From Bacillus sp. ISL-41 (lineage in GTDB: Bacteria > Bacillota > Bacilli > Bacillales > Cytobacillaceae), in NCBI RefSeq assembly GCF_018613235.1, contig NZ_JAGGQP010000027.1, positions 62,001 to 126,000 on the forward strand: a DNA stretch of 64,000 nt. The letters run 5' to 3'. This document shows, one piece after another, positions 17,763 to 26,169 of this stretch. Made by a program: the position numbers and the translations under genes. Below the pieces are notes generated by a model. That model had not been told where the DNA came from. It did no database searches and saw only the letters and a list, made by a program, of their open reading frames with translations. Numbering within the stretch: position 1 is the stretch's first letter; every line of letters begins with the position of its first letter.

Positions 17763-18686
17763 AGCAAAACGATAATAAATCAGCACAAAGGTCGACAGAA
17801 CGAAAATGAAGTTCAAAAAGATAAACACGAACTGGTCGACTCTCGTTTTGTGCAGCTTGATGGGCGGGTTATAGAAGGAAACGCCTTCGATAATGAAGAT
17901 GATCAGGACGATATGGATCATGAAATGGCCGATGATTTCTGTAAAGCCGAATAACATGGTCGTTAAGATAAAGATGACCGTGACAACAGCCCCTAATACG
18001 CGGTTCAAAATACCAACCACCAGCAAGTAGCCGACAACAAATTCAACAAAAGCTGCCATCACGATAAAGGCTGCTGGATCAAACCCGAAAGTAGGTACCT
18101 GATGGTTAGCGACGATATCAAGCGCCATCGTAGGGTATACCCATTTTTCAACAGCGACCCAGCATAGGGAAAGCCCCGTCCCCAAATACAAAAACGGAAA
18201 GCCGACCTTCTCCAGATTCGTTTTGCCAACAAGCAGCACGCCGATGATTGCAACATAAAAACCGTAATCAAGCATATAGAAAATTCCGTGCTTTACAGTC
18301 ACCATAACGAATAATATCAATAATATGGCCGCCCCTATTTTTGTTGCAATATGATGCGGCACAAGAAGCAGGCCAATCGTAACCCACGCTAAAATTGTCA
18401 TCAAGGTGCTGTCCAGGTGGAACTCGGGTGCAAATAAGGTACCGTTTGTAACCTGTATGATCAATGCCAGGGCTGTTCCGTATTTTAATAAGTATCTGGA
18501 ATATTTACGGAAACTTGAAAGGAAATCATCCCACTTTTTGATTAGCGGCCATTGGGCCATTTTGGGGATGATTAACGTCAGTGACGCGAGAACCACAGCC
18601 GCGAGAAGCGCTAGCCCCATAAATAACGGCGATAAAATGTTTTCAATACTTTCTTTCTTAGGCGCCACTTCGGTAAACCATTTCAC
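17760..18686 (-). CDS. DoxX-like integral membrane protein
   Basis: Membrane protein of 308 aa, about eight hydrophobic helices, DoxX/SURF4-like in the C-terminal half (LYLGTGLSLCWVAVEKWVYP then a long hydrophobic region). Only a GTG at 18686 is available in this frame, and it has no ribosome binding site of its own. It overlaps the stop of a 23-codon upstream frame (18683-18754) that encodes a signal peptide and has AGGAGG. One added base at the junction would join them into a signal peptide followed by A-H-V-K-W-F, so this is probably a frameshifted single gene or a coupled pair. A Rex/Fnr-type palindrome lies upstream. Confidence 0.75.
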   Translation of the reverse strand: MKWFTEVAPKKESIENILSPLFMGLALLAAVVLASLTLIIPKMAQWPLIKKWDDFLSSFRKYSRYLLKYGTALALIIQVTNGTLFAPEFHLDSTLMTILAWVTIGLLLVPHHIATKIGAAILLILFVMVTVKHGIFYMLDYGFYVAIIGVLLVGKTNLEKVGFPFLYLGTGLSLCWVAVEKWVYPTMALDIVANHQVPTFGFDPAAFIVMAAFVEFVVGYLLVVGILNRVLGAVVTVIFILTTMLFGFTEIIGHFMIHIVLIIFIIEGVSFYNPPIKLHKTRVDQFVFIFLNFIFVLSTFVLIYYRFA

Positions 18687-18754
18687 ATTGCATTTGTATA
18701 AAAAGGTGTCAGAATAAGTCCGATTATAATAATGATTTGTAATAGTTTTTTCAA
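18683..18754 (-). CDS. 23-codon signal-peptide-like leader frame before DoxX-like gene
   Basis: TTG at 18754 preceded by AGGAGG seven bases upstream. The peptide (starts MKKLLQ, isoleucine-rich core, ends YTNAM) is a textbook Sec signal sequence with a Y-T-N-A cleavage site. Its TGA stop overlaps the GTG start of the downstream DoxX frame (ATGTGA). This suggests the true N-terminus of the downstream protein was separated by a one-base deletion, or that the two are translationally coupled. Confidence 0.6.
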   Translation of the reverse strand: MKKLLQIIIIIGLILTPFYTNAM

Positions 18755-18841
18755 GATAAGACCTCCTGGTAATATAAACACTATTGAGATAGTAATAATA
18801 CTACTGATCCATAAGAATTTAGCATAAGAGTTATGAACATT

Positions 18842-18859
18842 ATGTGAAAAGTTTCACAA
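18842..18859. promoter_or_regulatory. Rex/Fnr-type palindrome
   Basis: A-TGTGAA-AAGT-TTCACA-A, a perfect 6-4-6 inverted repeat. It fits both the Rex consensus (TTGTGAA-N4-TTCACAA, one outer mismatch) and the Bacillus Fnr consensus (TGTGA-N6-TCACA). It lies about 90 bases before the signal-peptide leader of the DoxX-like gene (minus) and about 120 bases before the CAP gene (plus). A second such site precedes another DoxX gene at 60901. Confidence 0.6.
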
Positions 18860-18978
18860 CTGATGAACTTGGATAGTTTTACATACAAAGTTTGCCCTGC
18901 CGCCAAGCTAGTATGCTTTTTTAATCAAGTATTAATGGGTATATTGGTGATAAGGAATAAAAGGATGGTGAAAAAACC

Positions 18979-20106
18979 TTGGGACGATTGTTTTCACTTC
19001 TGATTTTAGGGGGCCTGCTTTATTTTGCATGGCCATTTTTGACGAATGAAAAAGATCTTCAAAATTTAAATAATGAAATAAACAAAATAAAAGAAAGCCC
19101 TGAGCTCAGTAAAGCATTGGAAGCGGTCAACAGCGGAATCAATCAGTTATTATGGAAGCTTGATGAGAAGAAGGAAGAATTAACAAAGGATGAACAAAAT
19201 CTTTTGCCGAAAGTGGCTAAACCGGAGCTGGAGACTCCTTCTGAGAAAACCTTTACCATCCATAATATTGGAATTGGCGAAGCGAAGGGTGAAGTTGAAA
19301 AACAGCTTGGCTCTCCTAAAAGGGTTTCCGTGAACGAGTATGGAACCGAGTGGCATGCCTATCACGAGAATTTCCAGAACTTCCTCATGATTTCCTACAA
19401 CAAAGATGGGGTTGTAAATGCTTTGTATACAAACCAGGATTTAATCGCCGCCAAAAACGGCATCAAGTATGGCGCTTCGAAGGAAACAGTGCGTCAGACG
19501 CTTGGTGAACCACTTGGCGAAATCAGGAAGGGGCTTGTCTATTACCAGTTCCAACAGGACCAGGACTATGATGTCTATCATTTGGACGACAGTTATGTGA
19601 CGGTGTTTTATGATAAACATAGAAATAATAGTGTCGCTGCAATCCAGATTGTCAGCGAAAAATTGGAACAAAGCAAGGCAGGCTTTTATACTGAAGCAAG
19701 TGAGTCATTGAAGGAGGGTTTTGAATATCAGCTCTTCGATTTGACTAATGCTTCGAGGCGTGCTCACGGGTTGGGTGTTCTTGAGTGGGACGATCAGGTT
19801 CGGGTAACTGCCCGCAAGCACAGCGCCGATATGGCGGAAAACTCGTTTTTCAGCCACACGAACCCTGAAGGACAATCGCCTTTTGACAGAATGGAAGAGG
19901 ATGATATTGCGTTTTCCGTCGCCGGAGAGAATCTCGCGTATGGACAATTCAGCAGCATTTTCGCCCACGAAGGCTTGATGAACTCGCTTGGCCACCGCGA
20001 AAATATCCTTAAGTCGGACTTCAAACTGCTCGGAGTCGGTGTCGCTTTCGGCCCGAAGCATGAGCCTTATTTTACCGAGAATTTTTATTCGAAGCGGATC
20101 TTTTAA
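18979..20106 (+). CDS. CAP-domain protein with CAP-associated N-terminal domain
   Basis: Secreted or membrane-anchored protein of 375 aa. Residues 1-19 form a signal anchor, 25-70 a charged linker, about 85-215 the CAP_assoc_N domain with two GxxK/E..LGxP repeats (VEKQLGSPKRVS and VRQTLGEPLGEI), and about 225-370 the CAP/SCP domain (LFDLTNASRRAHGL, HSADMAENSFFSHTNPEG, GENLAYG, SLGHRENIL). B. subtilis YlbC and YtxC-like proteins share this plan; their role is not settled. The start is TTG with a weak AGGATGG, the only usable codon ahead of the signal anchor. Confidence 0.88.
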   Translation: MGRLFSLLILGGLLYFAWPFLTNEKDLQNLNNEINKIKESPELSKALEAVNSGINQLLWKLDEKKEELTKDEQNLLPKVAKPELETPSEKTFTIHNIGIGEAKGEVEKQLGSPKRVSVNEYGTEWHAYHENFQNFLMISYNKDGVVNALYTNQDLIAAKNGIKYGASKETVRQTLGEPLGEIRKGLVYYQFQQDQDYDVYHLDDSYVTVFYDKHRNNSVAAIQIVSEKLEQSKAGFYTEASESLKEGFEYQLFDLTNASRRAHGLGVLEWDDQVRVTARKHSADMAENSFFSHTNPEGQSPFDRMEEDDIAFSVAGENLAYGQFSSIFAHEGLMNSLGHRENILKSDFKLLGVGVAFGPKHEPYFTENFYSKRIF

Positions 20107-20137
20107 ACCGAGTCAGATTGGCTCGGTTTTCTTTTTT
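20107..20137 (+). terminator. Terminator after CAP gene
   Basis: ACCGAG-TCAGATTG-CTCGGT followed by TTTCTTTTTT, one base after the CAP-gene stop codon. Confidence 0.88.
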
Positions 20138-20162
20138 ATTTCCGGAAAAAAATTGGGGATTA

Positions 20163-20325
20163 TTTCCAGTTCGCTATAAAAAGTTTGAAAGTCGCTATAT
20201 AAATTATACACTCGCTTTAAAAATAGAAAAGTCGCTATAAAATCAGAAAATCTCTATCCCAAAGAGAAATTTCACTATATAAAATCAGTATTTTCTCTCT
20301 ATAACTAAAAGTTATGCTATAAAAT
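20163..20325 (+). repeat. About 20.5-bp phased repeat array B (TCGCTATAAA)
   Basis: Motif TCGCTATAAA or close variants start near 20171, 20192, 20212, 20232, 20251, 20272, 20296 and 20314, a mean spacing of about 20.4 bp. The first copy follows TTTCCAGTTCGC at 20163, the same head as arrays A and D. The later copies are degenerate (TCTCTATC, TCACTATA). The array lies in the convergent gap between the CAP gene and the subtilase gene. Confidence 0.75.
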
Positions 20326-20402
20326 CGGCTGCCCCCTTGTTAACAGCATGATTTTTTCAAAAAATGCATCTCATTTCATGCCTTTTTCTTCATAGAAAAA
20401 TT

Positions 20403-20506
20403 TTATTGGCATTTTCACAACTTTATTGGCGATTTCCACTAACTTATTGGCGAAAATCAAATTTTATTGGCGAGTTGGAAATTTCGGACGTTTTTTTCCA
20501 GTTCGT
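20403..20506 (+). repeat. About 20-bp phased repeat array C (TTATTGGC) and second head
   Basis: TTATTGGC starts at 20403, 20423, 20444 and 20464 (spacings 20, 21, 20). About 20 bases after the last copy comes TTTCCAGTTCGT (20495), 11 of 12 bases matching the head of arrays A, B and D. So this gap carries two different phased motifs, each with a neighbouring head-like element. Confidence 0.75.
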
Positions 20507-20566
20507 GCAAGGGCGGACGCAGCTCAATCCTACCGCAGCTGCAGCATCAGACAAGATCAAGTCATG

Positions 20567-20604
20567 AAAAAACCGCTCAATCGTCATCAGACGATCAAGC
20601 GGAT
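20567..20604 (-). terminator. Terminator after subtilase gene
   Basis: On the minus strand CCGCT-T-GATCGTC-TGAT-GACGAT-T-GAGCGG followed by TTTTTT, 13 bases after the subtilase stop. Confidence 0.9.
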
Positions 20605-20616
20605 TTCCACTATTAT

Positions 20617-21858
20617 TTACTTCACACGAGGGAACCCAAAGCCTGATGCATAGTCATCACCAGAAGCTGCTCCTGATCCGCCAAGGATATCATTCGCTTT
20701 TGCGCGGTTTTGAAGTTCCGCACGAAGTTGGGTATGGCTCATGCCTGGATTTTCAGCCCAAATCTTTGCTGCCAATCCGGATACGTGCGGAGTGGCCATA
20801 GATGTTCCGCTGATTGTGTTATAAGAACCGTCATACCATGTGGATTCAATCGCTCTCCCTGGTGCGGATACTTCCACATCGAGCTCACCGATCACATAGT
20901 CACCGTCAGTTAGCGGGTTACCGCGGGATGAGAAGTCTGCGACACGGTATGTACCGTTTTGCTGAACATCCTCTAAAGCGGCAACAGCTACTGCATTTGT
21001 TAAGGCACCTGGATAACCAATTGTATTGGCATTCGGTCCGCTGTTACCAGCAGCTGCAACCACGAGGACACCTTTTCCATAAGCATAGTCAACTGCATCA
21101 GCAATCATTGCGCTCTTGCTGCTTGATCCCAGTGACATAGAAATGACTACCTTCGAGCCTGTACGCGCCGCTTCGTCTGCAGCATGCCTGATTGCTCCGG
21201 CGATATCATCCGAATAGCCTGAGCCTCTGTCATTCAAAACTTTATATGCCCAAAGGTCGGCTTCCGGTGCCACTCCGTAAATTCCCAAACCTGTGCCTCC
21301 ATGAGCAAGGACTGTTCCGGCAACATGGGTTCCGTGGCCATTTTTATCGGAACATGAATTATTGACAATCGGTGATTTACGCTGTGTGAAATCCTTACAT
21401 TGTTCATCGCTGCCAGCTAAATCAGCATGGTTAACATTGACGCCGGTATCGAGGACGGCTACCTTGACGCCAGCTCCGCCAGAAGTGGCCTGAAGATTGT
21501 TATCGTTATAGATTGCTTCCATTCCCCATGGAGTTTGATCAGTTGGTGCTGCCTGTGCGCCAGAACCCGGCTTGGCTTCCAGCTGTACCTGGGAAACTGT
21601 TTCTACTTGTAGATTCTTATTTTTCAATAGTGCCTGGTATTGCTTGGCAGTGACTGTTGTTGTAAAACCTTTCGCTCCAAAATCCCATCTCTTGCCGTAC
21701 TGATCTTTTGCCTTAGCCTTTTCAGCTGCAGGACCCTGGACCAAAACCCGATATGTATCCTGTGCCTCTGGTGCCTGGCCAAATGCCCCAGCCGTAAACA
21801 TAGATAGACCCATTGTCATGCTTAGTAGTGCTGCTCCTAGTGCTTTTCTTTTTTTCAT
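20617..21858 (-). CDS. Secreted subtilisin-like serine protease (S8)
   Basis: Preproenzyme of 413 aa: Sec signal (about 1-28, MKKRKALGAALLSMTM...), inhibitor I9 propeptide (about 35-100), then the catalytic domain. The triad is visible: Asp in VAVLDTGVNVNHADL, His in NGHGTHVAGTV, Ser in SGTSMATPHVSG; the oxyanion Asn is in VVAAAGNSGPN. Two cysteines in the SDEQCKDF...NNSCSDK stretch could form a disulfide, unusual for classical subtilisins. It is followed by its own terminator. Confidence 0.95.
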   Translation of the reverse strand: MKKRKALGAALLSMTMGLSMFTAGAFGQAPEAQDTYRVLVQGPAAEKAKAKDQYGKRWDFGAKGFTTTVTAKQYQALLKNKNLQVETVSQVQLEAKPGSGAQAAPTDQTPWGMEAIYNDNNLQATSGGAGVKVAVLDTGVNVNHADLAGSDEQCKDFTQRKSPIVNNSCSDKNGHGTHVAGTVLAHGGTGLGIYGVAPEADLWAYKVLNDRGSGYSDDIAGAIRHAADEAARTGSKVVISMSLGSSSKSAMIADAVDYAYGKGVLVVAAAGNSGPNANTIGYPGALTNAVAVAALEDVQQNGTYRVADFSSRGNPLTDGDYVIGELDVEVSAPGRAIESTWYDGSYNTISGTSMATPHVSGLAAKIWAENPGMSHTQLRAELQNRAKANDILGGSGAASGDDYASGFGFPRVK

Positions 21859-22046
21859 TCAACCACTCCTCTGCATTTTATGGTGTTGCTGGTTTTACAA
21901 AATCTATTATATTTAAAATATTCTGATAACAGCAATATGCTAATCTGTTCATTTTTAAGTCTTTTGAATCAGGTAATTCTGCACGTTTACACAAAAGTCA
22001 CATGTATATGGATCTATTTTTAAATTTTCCCAATATCGAAAGCACC

Positions 22047-22082
22047 AAAAAGAGTGACCATTTTTTTACAGGTCACTCTTGT
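22047..22082 (-). terminator. Terminator after ZIP transporter gene
   Basis: On the minus strand AAGAGTGACC-TGTAAAAAAAT-GGTCACTCTT followed by TTTGG; symmetric enough to work from both sides. Confidence 0.82.
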
Positions 22083-22117
22083 TGATGGAAAATAATAGTA
22101 TTTTAAGCACTTGTTTT

Positions 22118-22927
22118 TTAAATGAACAGAAGCAAGCTAACTGCCATGACGGCCATACCGGCAACCAATCCATAAATGGCGAGGTGGGATTCGTCATATT
22201 TTTTTGCAGCCGGCAATAATTCATCGAGTGAGATGAACACCATGATACCCGCTACAGCTGCAAATATGACGCCAAACATAATATCATTCAGGAACGGCAT
22301 CAAGAAAAGGTATGCCACAAGTGCGCCAATTGGTTCGGAAAGACCTGAAAGAAATGATAGTTTAAAAGCTTTCTTCCTATCGCCAGTCGCAAAATAAACT
22401 GGTACGGAAACAGCGATTCCCTCTGGAATGTTATGAATGGCGATCGCGATGGCAATTGCCACACCCAAAGCAGGATCCTGAATTGCAGAGGTGAAGGTGG
22501 CGATCCCTTCCGGAAAGTTGTGGATTCCAATCGCCAAGGCAGTAAAGGTGCCCATTTTCAGAAGGGCCGCATCATTGGCAGCTTTTGAAGGTGTATTCAT
22601 GTCCTCGACCTTTTTCAGTTCATGTGGATTTCCTTGCTTTGGTATGAACTTATCGATCAATGCAATCAACACGATTCCGGCGAAAAAACCACCCACGGTT
22701 GCCCAGTTTCCTGATTGCACTCCCAGCGCCGTTACAAGGGAATCCTTCGCTTTTACGAAGATCTCGATCATCGATACATAAATCATGACTCCGGCTGAAA
22801 AACCAAGCGCGAGCGACAGGAACTTTGTATTGGTCCGCGATGTAAAAAAGGCGAGAATACTTCCGATCCCGGTGGCAAGACCTGCGAATAAAGTCAAACC
22901 GAAAGCAAATAAAATCTCCTCTGTCAT
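22118..22927 (-). CDS. ZIP family divalent metal transporter (ZupT-like)
   Basis: Eight-helix metal uptake protein of about 269 aa. Start at the ATG at 22927 (MTEEILFAFGL), which has AAAGGAG; the open frame extends 21 codons further without a site. ZIP metal-site residues lie in helix 4 HNFPEGIATF and helix 5 HNIPEGIAV, the pattern of ZupT, which takes up Zn, Fe and Mn. SLDELLPAA in the later part also matches ZupT. Monocistronic. Confidence 0.93.
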   Translation of the reverse strand: MTEEILFAFGLTLFAGLATGIGSILAFFTSRTNTKFLSLALGFSAGVMIYVSMIEIFVKAKDSLVTALGVQSGNWATVGGFFAGIVLIALIDKFIPKQGNPHELKKVEDMNTPSKAANDAALLKMGTFTALAIGIHNFPEGIATFTSAIQDPALGVAIAIAIAIHNIPEGIAVSVPVYFATGDRKKAFKLSFLSGLSEPIGALVAYLFLMPFLNDIMFGVIFAAVAGIMVFISLDELLPAAKKYDESHLAIYGLVAGMAVMAVSLLLFI

Positions 22928-23312
22928 TTTTATTCTCCTTTGAATATGAATATTTGACCTGACCCGTGTAATTTTCAAGAAGGAAAACAATAATTCTTAG
23001 TCTATGCAACTGCTTGAAAAAGTTTCACATACAGGGATAATCTCCATTTGATGGACTTACTCTAAAATGTTTCCTTAAGTCAACTTTTTGGGTACAGGAG
23101 TCCTTTGTAAAAATAATATATGCGTCTGGGTCAAAAAGTTTCCTATGGTAAACATTTTATCGCATAGGAAACTTGACCTGCAACTAAATTGTTTAAGAAT
23201 TTTTATAATTTGCTGATAGATACTGCACTTATACATAAAATCATCACTTAGATATATACAATGGAATTCTACATGCCCGGATTGAATGCATTCCATTGAC
23301 AGAGGAAGGCAC
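22928..23312. other. Intergenic region between ZIP and prsA-like genes
   Basis: About 385 bp without a gene. It contains the ZIP ribosome binding site and presumably its promoter, and ends at the prsA-like terminator. TTGAAAAAGTTTCACAT near 23014 resembles half of a Rex/Fnr site but is not a full palindrome. I see no repeat or RNA element. Confidence 0.5.
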
Positions 23313-23340
23313 GAGAAAACCCCTGCAAACACTGCAGGGG
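23313..23340 (-). terminator. Terminator after prsA-like gene
   Basis: On the minus strand CCCCTGCA-GTGT-TTGCAGGGG followed by TTTTCTC. Confidence 0.9.
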
Positions 23341-23350
23341 CTTAGGACAA

Positions 23351-24232
23351 CTATAGATAACTTTTAATTTCATATTCTGCTTTTTTTTCCTCCAGCCAGT
23401 TTGTATACTCTGCCTGGATTTTCTGGTCAAATAACAAGTCTTTAATTTCATCCTTATGATCATCAAACTTTGCGGCCTTCGCAGCTTTTTTATCCACAAG
23501 CTTGATGATATGATAGCCAAACTCTGTTTTTACCGGTTCACTAATCGCACCGGTTTCCAACGCGAATGCTGCCTTTTCAAATTCCTCAGCCATTTCTCCT
23601 TTTCCGAAATACCCGAGGTCCCCGCCGTTGTCGGCATTGCTTGTATCCGTTGAATGCTCTTTTGCCAGTTCAGCAAAGTCCTTACCATGATCAAGCTCTT
23701 CCTTGATTTTCTTGGCAGTTGCTTCATCTTCCACTAAGATATGGCTCGCTTTCACCTGCTCCTTTTGGTCAAAAGAGTCTTTATTTTCCTCAAAATACGA
23801 CTTCATTTCTTCTTCGCTCACATCAATGGAAGCACCGATCATTTTTTCCGCAAGCAGATATACTTCGATGTCCTCCCTGATTTTGTCCATTGACACCTGG
23901 TTCTGTTCAAGTGCAGCCGCAAAGGCTTCTTCACCGCCATATGATTCCTGAAGCTTCGTCAACTCTTCATCTATCTCATTGCCGGTCACCTTCACCTTTG
24001 CCTTCGCCGCTTCCATTTCAATCACTTTATTTGTGATCAGCGAATCCAAAATATCAGGGCCATACATTTCGGTCAGTTTAGTATCCAGTTCTTCCTTGGT
24101 GATTTTTTCGCCATTAACGCTTGCCGCTGTTTCTGTTTTTGTAAAAGCTGTCGCAAACATTAAGAGAAGACCTAAAACGATCACTCCAAATATAATCGGC
24201 AGTTTATTATTTTTCATAAAAGCACTCATCAT
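23351..24232 (-). CDS. PrsA-like extracytoplasmic peptidyl-prolyl isomerase
   Basis: Post-translocation foldase of 293 aa: N-terminal membrane anchor (about 10-30), SurA-like N domain (about 38-150), parvulin PPIase domain (about 160-255: KASHILVEDEATAKKI, ADNGGDLGYFGKGEM, FGYHIIKLVDKK). Classical PrsA is a lipoprotein with a lipobox cysteine; this one has none in its first 35 residues, so it is held by an uncleaved helix. Two ATG codons sit at the start; the second (24229) has the better spacing from GGAGG. It lies 9 bases after the HtrA-like gene, so protease and foldase are co-expressed. Confidence 0.9.
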   Translation of the reverse strand: MMSAFMKNNKLPIIFGVIVLGLLLMFATAFTKTETAASVNGEKITKEELDTKLTEMYGPDILDSLITNKVIEMEAAKAKVKVTGNEIDEELTKLQESYGGEEAFAAALEQNQVSMDKIREDIEVYLLAEKMIGASIDVSEEEMKSYFEENKDSFDQKEQVKASHILVEDEATAKKIKEELDHGKDFAELAKEHSTDTSNADNGGDLGYFGKGEMAEEFEKAAFALETGAISEPVKTEFGYHIIKLVDKKAAKAAKFDDHKDEIKDLLFDQKIQAEYTNWLEEKKAEYEIKSYL

Positions 24233-24241
24233 TTTCCTCCA

Positions 24242-25444
24242 TTATTCAGCGCTTGAAGCAGACAAATCAACCTTTAAGGTTTGCTGCTTGCCGTCACGGT
24301 ATATTTTCAATTCGACATTGTCGCTACTTTGAAGTTTCGTATACATGTATCTTCTCAGGTCACTCGCCTGTTCCACGTTTTCATCATTGATCCCAACGAT
24401 GATATCCTGCTCCTGAAGGCCCGCTCTGGCTGCCGCCGAATTAGGGTCTACGTAGGTAACCATCGTACCTGACTCGACACTGTCAGGAAGATTCTCAAGA
24501 TACATATCTGGAATTTGCGCCAGATCAGCAAGGCTTACACCTAAATATGGACGTTCTACTTTTCCCTTTTCTATCAGCTGGTTGACGATCGGCAAAGCCT
24601 CGTTGCTTGGAATCGCAAAGCCTAGGCCTTCCACGCCGTTTTGAGAAATTTTCAAGCTGTTGATTCCTATCACCTTGCCATTCGTATCGATTAACGCACC
24701 GCCGCTGTTGCCCGGGTTGATTGCTGCGTCCGTCTGAATGACGTTCATTTCCCATTCCCCAGCAGAAGTCGGTACTGAGATGGAGCGGTCTACCGCACTG
24801 ACTATTCCCTGAGTTACCGTCCTCGATAAATCAAGGCCAAGCGGGTTTCCAATCGCGAGCACCTGGTCTCCAGCCCTTAAGACAGATGAATCACCAAATT
24901 CGATGATATCCGCTGCTTTGGCTGCATCGATTTTGACAACCGCTAAATCAGTTAATGCGTCTGCTCCTACAACCTCTGCCGCAACCTTTTCCCCATTATA
25001 TAAGCTGACTTCCACCTTGGATGCTCCTTCAATGACATGGTTGTTCGTCACAATGAAAGCACTATTGCCTTCCTTTTTAAAAATTACACCTGACCCAGAT
25101 CCGCTTTCTACATTGCCCTGGCTTTGGGAAAAAGGATTGTTTTCTGACTGGATATTGGTAATGCCCACAATTGATTTTGAAGAAGTTTCGATAATATCAG
25201 CAATTGATCCAGAACTCTTTGTGGAAGTTGGTGTCGTAACGATATTTGAGTTACTTTCTGCGGCTGATTCAGTTTGAGGCTGCTGTTGATTTCCTGCATC
25301 CGCTTCTGTAAAATTCACCGCGGCAAGTGTAATTGCCGAGCCTACTACCCCTGCCATCACAGTCGACATGATACTTTTGAATCTATATGATTTTTTGACT
25401 GGCTCCTGTTCTTGATAACGGGAACGCTGTTCAAATTCATTCAT
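24242..25444 (-). CDS. HtrA-like membrane serine protease
   Basis: Quality-control protease of 400 aa: cytoplasmic tail (1-22), membrane helix (about 24-46), serine/glutamine-rich linker (about 50-90), trypsin-like domain and one C-terminal PDZ domain (about 300-390). The triad is visible: His in VTNNHVIEGA, Asp in DALTDLAVVKID, Ser in NPGNSGGALID. B. subtilis HtrA/HtrB have this plan and are induced by CssRS under secretion stress; no CssR site was identified here. It is followed closely by the PrsA-like foldase. Confidence 0.94.
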   Translation of the reverse strand: MNEFEQRSRYQEQEPVKKSYRFKSIMSTVMAGVVGSAITLAAVNFTEADAGNQQQPQTESAAESNSNIVTTPTSTKSSGSIADIIETSSKSIVGITNIQSENNPFSQSQGNVESGSGSGVIFKKEGNSAFIVTNNHVIEGASKVEVSLYNGEKVAAEVVGADALTDLAVVKIDAAKAADIIEFGDSSVLRAGDQVLAIGNPLGLDLSRTVTQGIVSAVDRSISVPTSAGEWEMNVIQTDAAINPGNSGGALIDTNGKVIGINSLKISQNGVEGLGFAIPSNEALPIVNQLIEKGKVERPYLGVSLADLAQIPDMYLENLPDSVESGTMVTYVDPNSAAARAGLQEQDIIVGINDENVEQASDLRRYMYTKLQSSDNVELKIYRDGKQQTLKVDLSASSAE

Positions 25445-25625
25445 GTTTTTTTCCTCCTCGCTTCTAACTTGTCTTCATCTTAACCAGAAATTATGAACAA
25501 ATTATTAACAAACTGCGGCGAGGATTTTAAAAGATTGGGAAGATTTTGCGTAAAGGGGGAATGTATTTGGGCATCCTTTTTTTTGGGGTACCCGAGGGTC
25601 CATGCGGCGGAGCATTTACCACCAA

Positions 25626-25655
25626 TAAAAAACTGCAGACAATTTTGCCTGCAGC
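25626..25655 (-). terminator. Terminator of riboflavin operon
   Basis: On the minus strand CTGCAG-GCAAAATTGT-CTGCAG followed by TTTTTTA, 15 bases after ribH. Confidence 0.85.
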
Positions 25656-25669
25656 TTCAATATAAGCTC

Positions 25670-26140
25670 TTACATTTCAATATTCTTCATCAAATTAGCC
25701 ATTTCAATTGCGGACATTGCAGCGTCCCAGCCTTTGTTGCCTGCTTTTGTGCCTGCGCGTTCGATTGCCTGCTCGATTGTATCGGTAGTCAGTACTCCGA
25801 AGATGACAGGGACTCCTGAATTCATCGCAGCGGCTGATACACCTTTTGCTGTTTCATTGGAAACATAATCGAAGTGTGGCGTGGATCCGCGGATGACTGT
25901 GCCTAATGTGATGACCGCGTCATACTTATTGCTTTTCGCCATCTTTTGAGCAACCAATGGGATTTCGAAAGCACCTGGAACCCAGGCAACATCGACATTG
26001 CTTTCCTCGACACCGTGCCTTTTCAAAGCGTCCTGTGCGCCGCCCAAAAGCTTGCTTGTGATGAACTCATTAAAGCGCCCGACTACGATTCCGACTTTAA
26101 GACCCGTACCTACTAAATTACCTTCAAACGTTCTGTTCAT
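25670..26140 (-). CDS. ribH: 6,7-dimethyl-8-ribityllumazine synthase
   Basis: Lumazine synthase of 156 aa, condensing ribitylaminopyrimidinedione with dihydroxybutanone phosphate. Family blocks are [47 protein letters not shown] and [17 protein letters not shown]. In Bacillus it forms a 60-subunit capsid that encloses riboflavin synthase. Last gene of the rib operon. Confidence 0.97.
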   Translation of the reverse strand: MNRTFEGNLVGTGLKVGIVVGRFNEFITSKLLGGAQDALKRHGVEESNVDVAWVPGAFEIPLVAQKMAKSNKYDAVITLGTVIRGSTPHFDYVSNETAKGVSAAAMNSGVPVIFGVLTTDTIEQAIERAGTKAGNKGWDAAMSAIEMANLMKNIEM

Positions 26141-26169
26141 GTCCTATTCCTCCAATTAGATGATTTCAT

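Noticed and set aside
23003-23030. Third Rex/Fnr site near the ZIP gene (TTGAAAAAGTTTCACA)
   Set aside because: Only the right arm matches; the left arm is out of register, so it is not a palindrome of either consensus.
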